Assembly: GCA_026197195.1 (NCBI GenBank)
Contig: JAPHUG010000308.1
Coordinates: 1 to 8,047, forward strand
Length of the DNA: 8,047 nt
Source: Sedimenticola sp.
GTDB lineage: Bacteria > Pseudomonadota > Gammaproteobacteria > Chromatiales > Chromatiaceae
Direction: 5' to 3'
In this document: positions 5,689 to 8,047 of the stretch, piece by piece
How the letters are laid out: each line of letters begins with the position of its first letter
Position numbering within the stretch: the first letter of the stretch is position 1
Translations under genes and position numbers: made by a program
Notes under the pieces: generated by a model
Databases searched by the model: none
What the model was told of the DNA's origin: nothing
What the model saw: the letters and a program-made list of their open reading frames with translations, nothing else

Positions 5689-6057
5689 ATGGAATCAAAA
5701 GCACTGTTTCTAAATGAGTGGGAAGATGAGGGGCTGGAGGCAATAAAGGCGGTTTTCCGGCTCTCGGAAAGGGCGCTCGCCGAGATCGACCTTCTGCTCG
5801 CCTCTTATTCCCGTGATGCCTACTGTGGTGAAGCGTTCGTCCTGTTTCGCAAGGGCCAGACACTTTATGAAATCAATGCCAGTCATGACTCAGGTGTCTG
5901 CATGGAGGGGCAGTGGGAGCCTGAAGAGACGCTGTTAAAGGCACTGGAATTCCGCATGGAAAAAGGCCGGCTCGGTTTGAGCACGGATGGCGATAATCTG
6001 TTTGCCGATGAATTAAGGTTCCTGCTGGCCGAATTGAGGGCTAACGGCTTTAGCTGA
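5689..6057 (+). CDS. Conserved-looking hypothetical protein coupled to xthA
   Basis: A 122-residue soluble protein with no signal peptide or membrane segment. The N-terminal third is helical and acidic. The centre (about 45-80) reads as a small beta-rich domain: AYCGEAFVLFRKGQTLYEIN, then ASH at 64-66 and EGQWEPEE at 73-80. I associate a YE(I/V)NASH ... EGQWEPEE pattern with uncharacterised bacterial and phage proteins, usually with a SCYG segment between the two blocks; here that segment reads DSGVC. I know of no assigned function. Its ATG lies 6 bases after the xthA stop, with an alternative GTG start immediately after that stop (5683). The near-zero spacing implies translation coupled to xthA, but a repair role is only guilt by association. 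It converges on the PAP2 gene with 6 bases between stops. Confidence 0.82.
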   Translation: MESKALFLNEWEDEGLEAIKAVFRLSERALAEIDLLLASYSRDAYCGEAFVLFRKGQTLYEINASHDSGVCMEGQWEPEETLLKALEFRMEKGRLGLSTDGDNLFADELRFLLAELRANGFS

Positions 6058-6071
6058 TCGGGTCTAAAGCC
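6046..6071. terminator. 8-bp inverted repeat across both stop codons of a convergent pair
   Basis: GGCTTTAG (6046-6053) and CTAAAGCC (6064-6071) pair perfectly around a 10-base loop. The loop holds the TGA of the xthA-linked gene and the right arm holds the stop of the PAP2 gene. It is built like the repeat at 1683-1709. It probably gives both transcripts a 3' hairpin. No T tract follows on either strand, so termination is plausible but not certain. Confidence 0.45.
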
Positions 6072-6789
6072 CCCACCTCCTGAATAGACGCTCCACAACA
6101 CGCTCAAGTCGCCCCAGGATATGCTGGTGGAGAGGGGTTGCAAACAGCCAACTGAGTGCCACCAAACCAAGACTTACCGCACCCACGATCTCATCAGTGA
6201 CCCAGTGTGCCCCGCTCATCAGTCTTGGCAGGGTGAACAGGACCATAAACAGCAAGGCCAGCACCCCATGGACTCTGGGTAAGTAGATCAGTGCAAAACC
6301 GGCACAAAGCAGTAGAACCAGGCCATGATCGCCAGGAAAGCTGTCGGATGAGATATCCTTGGTCGCGATATCCGGTACCAGTTGAGTCAAACGCAGTGCC
6401 TCGGTGAAGACCGCGGTGGCGCTGGGCCTTACGATAGGCAGTTCTTTGCTGATTAACAGCATCACCAGTAGGGTGAGAAACATCAATATCCCGACGGCAA
6501 TGTAATGTTTGATGCGTGATCGGTCGCCAATCAGGGCCTGGTGGGCAAACAGCATCAACATAGCCACCGCAGCGACCAGATCAAACAGTCTGTTATTGGC
6601 TATGGCCCAGAATCGCTGCCACATCTCACCCCAGCTCAAAGAGCGGTTCATCGCCCAGAAAAGCTGTTCGTCCAGGGCCAACCAGAGTGAGCGGGTCGGT
6701 TCAAATAGCCAACTTAGCATTAACAACAGGGCCAGCAGATTGGCAGAAAACAGTAATGGAAGTCGCCAGGGGTTAGGTGTGTTTAACAT
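6064..6789 (-). CDS. PAP2-family integral membrane phosphatase
   Basis: A 241-residue inner-membrane protein with about six hydrophobic helices (near residues 12-29, 70-86, 96-114, 156-170, 173-189, 201-217). The three phosphatase motifs are present: K115-x5-R121-P122, S150-FPGDH-155 and R189-x5-H195-x3-D199. H155 and H195 should be the catalytic histidines. The family removes phosphate from lipid phosphates such as undecaprenyl pyrophosphate, phosphatidylglycerol phosphate or lipid A; which one cannot be read here. Two departures from the usual consensus are a first motif one residue short (K-x5-RP rather than K-x6-RP) and PGDH in place of PSGH. The ATG overlaps the mtaB stop (ATGTTAA, 7 shared bases) and has an AGGA ribosome site, so it is translated with mtaB. 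Confidence 0.9.
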   Translation of the reverse strand: MLNTPNPWRLPLLFSANLLALLLMLSWLFEPTRSLWLALDEQLFWAMNRSLSWGEMWQRFWAIANNRLFDLVAAVAMLMLFAHQALIGDRSRIKHYIAVGILMFLTLLVMLLISKELPIVRPSATAVFTEALRLTQLVPDIATKDISSDSFPGDHGLVLLLCAGFALIYLPRVHGVLALLFMVLFTLPRLMSGAHWVTDEIVGAVSLGLVALSWLFATPLHQHILGRLERVVERLFRRWGL

Positions 6790-8047
6790 GGTGTTCCTGT
6801 CAATGGGGTAGCCAGCAGGGCATCCCCGGATGGGGTAAGTTGCTGCAGCTGAAGAGGAATAATCTGGTTTTCCAGGTTCTCAGTGGAGCAAGCGTTGACC
6901 TGCACCCGTAAGAAATTTGGGGTGTATCCGCTCCATCCCCCATTCGGTGATGTGGATGCGCTCTCGATCAATACCGGAAATTCCCGCCCGATGTAGCTTT
7001 GCAAAAGCGAACGTTTCATCTTTTCCCCAAGCTGGTGGAGTTGTTCGCTGCGCTCTCTGATCACCTCTCTGGAGACGGGGTTGGGGAGTAGCGACGCCCG
7101 GGTGCCAGGGCGTTGTGAATAGCTGAAAATATGTAGATGGCCGAAGCCGATCTGTTCAACGTAGTCGAGTGTCTCCTGCCATTCCGCTTCAGTTTCACCC
7201 GGGAAACCGACAATGATGTCAGTAGTCAGGTTGAAATCAGCGACGGTTGTTCGGGCCTGTTGAATCAGGCGTAAGAATTCTTCCTTCTTGCAGCGTCTGG
7301 CCATGCGTTTTAAAACCGAGTCAGCCCCACTCTGGATGGGCAGGTGCAGATGGGGCATCAGACGGGGATTTTCAAACAGATCCCAGAAATTGTCGGGCAG
7401 ATCCCAGGGTTCTACGGCACCCAGGCGTAATCGTGGGATAGCTGTCTGATCCAGAATGGTAGAAATTAGCTGGGACAGATCGCTACCGCTGTCACTGCCA
7501 TATCCTCCCAGGTGAACTCCGGTCAGAACGGCCTCCTGGACTCCTTGCTCCACTAACCGATTAATCTCTTCGATTACCTGATCTGCAGCTCTTGATCGCT
7601 CATCACCGCGGGCCACCGTGACAATGCAGAAGGTGCATTGATAGCGGCAACCGTCCTGCACCTTGATGAAGGCGCGCTGTCTTCCGCGACTCAGCAGGCT
7701 GCTCTCTCCTGGGGCCGTGGCCTGTTCAGGCATGGCATGCAGATTCAGCTCACGTGAAGCGATATCAACCAGCCGGTCCTTGTCACGATTATCAACCACC
7801 AGATCAACACCAAGACTTTCGGCATTTTCAGCGGGGTTCAGTGAGGCGTAGCAACCACTGACGACCAGTTTGGCCTGCGGATTCTGACGCTGGGCGCGGC
7901 TGAGAAGTTTACGGGATTTCCGTACGGCTTCACCGGTCACGGCGCAGGTATTCACCACAACCAGGTCGGCCGTCTCCAGATTCTGGGTGATCTGGTGTCC
8001 TCTGTTGAGAAAATCCTGGGACCAGGTTTCCAGTTCGGCCTCATTCA
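6783..8047 (-). CDS. mtaB: tRNA (t6A37) methylthiotransferase MtaB, N terminus outside the window
   Basis: A radical-SAM methylthiotransferase that turns t6A at position 37 of ANN-decoding tRNAs into ms2t6A. About 420 residues are visible. The frame stays open from the TAA at 6783 to the right edge, so the GTG near 7958 is internal and about 10-15 N-terminal residues with the first cluster cysteine are missing. The visible start reads NEAELETWSQDFLNRGHQ, then VVVNTC and VSGCYASL, which give the second and third ligands of the auxiliary Fe-S cluster. The radical-SAM motif CRYQCTFC is at 7626-7649. The final part (about 60-70 residues) matches a TRAM-like RNA-binding domain. The NEAELE N terminus and NTCAVT-x-E-A-x-RKSR point to MtaB rather than MiaB or RimO. 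It overlaps the PAP2 gene by 7 bases. Confidence 0.95.
   Translation of the reverse strand, partial: NEAELETWSQDFLNRGHQITQNLETADLVVVNTCAVTGEAVRKSRKLLSRAQRQNPQAKLVVSGCYASLNPAENAESLGVDLVVDNRDKDRLVDIASRELNLHAMPEQATAPGESSLLSRGRQRAFIKVQDGCRYQCTFCIVTVARGDERSRAADQVIEEINRLVEQGVQEAVLTGVHLGGYGSDSGSDLSQLISTILDQTAIPRLRLGAVEPWDLPDNFWDLFENPRLMPHLHLPIQSGADSVLKRMARRCKKEEFLRLIQQARTTVADFNLTTDIIVGFPGETEAEWQETLDYVEQIGFGHLHIFSYSQRPGTRASLLPNPVSREVIRERSEQLHQLGEKMKRSLLQSYIGREFPVLIESASTSPNGGWSGYTPNFLRVQVNACSTENLENQIIPLQLQQLTPSGDALLATPLTGTPC

Noticed and set aside
7956..7958. GTG at 7958 as the start of mtaB
   Set aside because: The frame is open to the right edge and the upstream residues (NEAELETW ... ADLVV) match the MtaB N terminus, so this codon is an internal Val.

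Overview
The window reads as an ordinary chromosomal stretch of a free-living or symbiotic gammaproteobacterium. The best support is a class I exonuclease III that is close to E. coli XthA along its whole length, an FNR regulator whose four cluster cysteines fall on the E. coli numbers (20, 23, 29, 122), and a YjjV-type TatD nuclease. Base composition looks near 50% GC by eye and even throughout. I cannot name the genus. No phage, transposase, CRISPR array or toxin cluster is present.

Layout. Bases 1-383 have no protein gene. They hold the end of a terminator cut by the window edge, a GC-rich stem-rich element of about 71 bp, an 18-base remnant of a tRNA-Lys 3' end, an intact intrinsic terminator, and a probable promoter. 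The two terminator regions match each other at an offset of 177 bp, which suggests tandem tRNA-Lys units of which the second has decayed. Bases 384-1688 (+) encode a REC-REC-GGDEF diguanylate cyclase. It converges on an FNR-type oxygen-sensing regulator (1704-2447, -). Upstream of fnr on the same strand are an exported coiled-coil protein (2573-3037) and a 46-residue single-span membrane protein (3323-3463). Bases 3615-3965 (+) encode a small exported two-cysteine protein whose 3' end overlaps by 8 bases the end of a convergent tatD/yjjV gene (3958-4728, -). Divergent from tatD, xthA (4867-5682, +) is followed almost without a gap by a 122-residue protein of unknown function (5689-6057). The last part is a minus-strand pair: mtaB (entering from beyond the right edge and ending at 6783) overlaps a PAP2-family membrane phosphatase (6064-6789) by 7 bases.

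How the genes fit together. Two themes can be read: environmental signalling (c-di-GMP synthesis beside an oxygen sensor) and nucleic-acid maintenance or modification (XthA, TatD, MtaB). These are neighbourhoods rather than one pathway. Two of the three convergent gene pairs end in a perfect 8-bp inverted repeat that spans both stop codons.

No convincing undescribed system is visible. The points most worth a second look are the disrupted tRNA-Lys region at the left edge, the cyclase whose first receiver is the degenerate one, the unlisted 46-residue membrane protein, and the unknown gene coupled to xthA.
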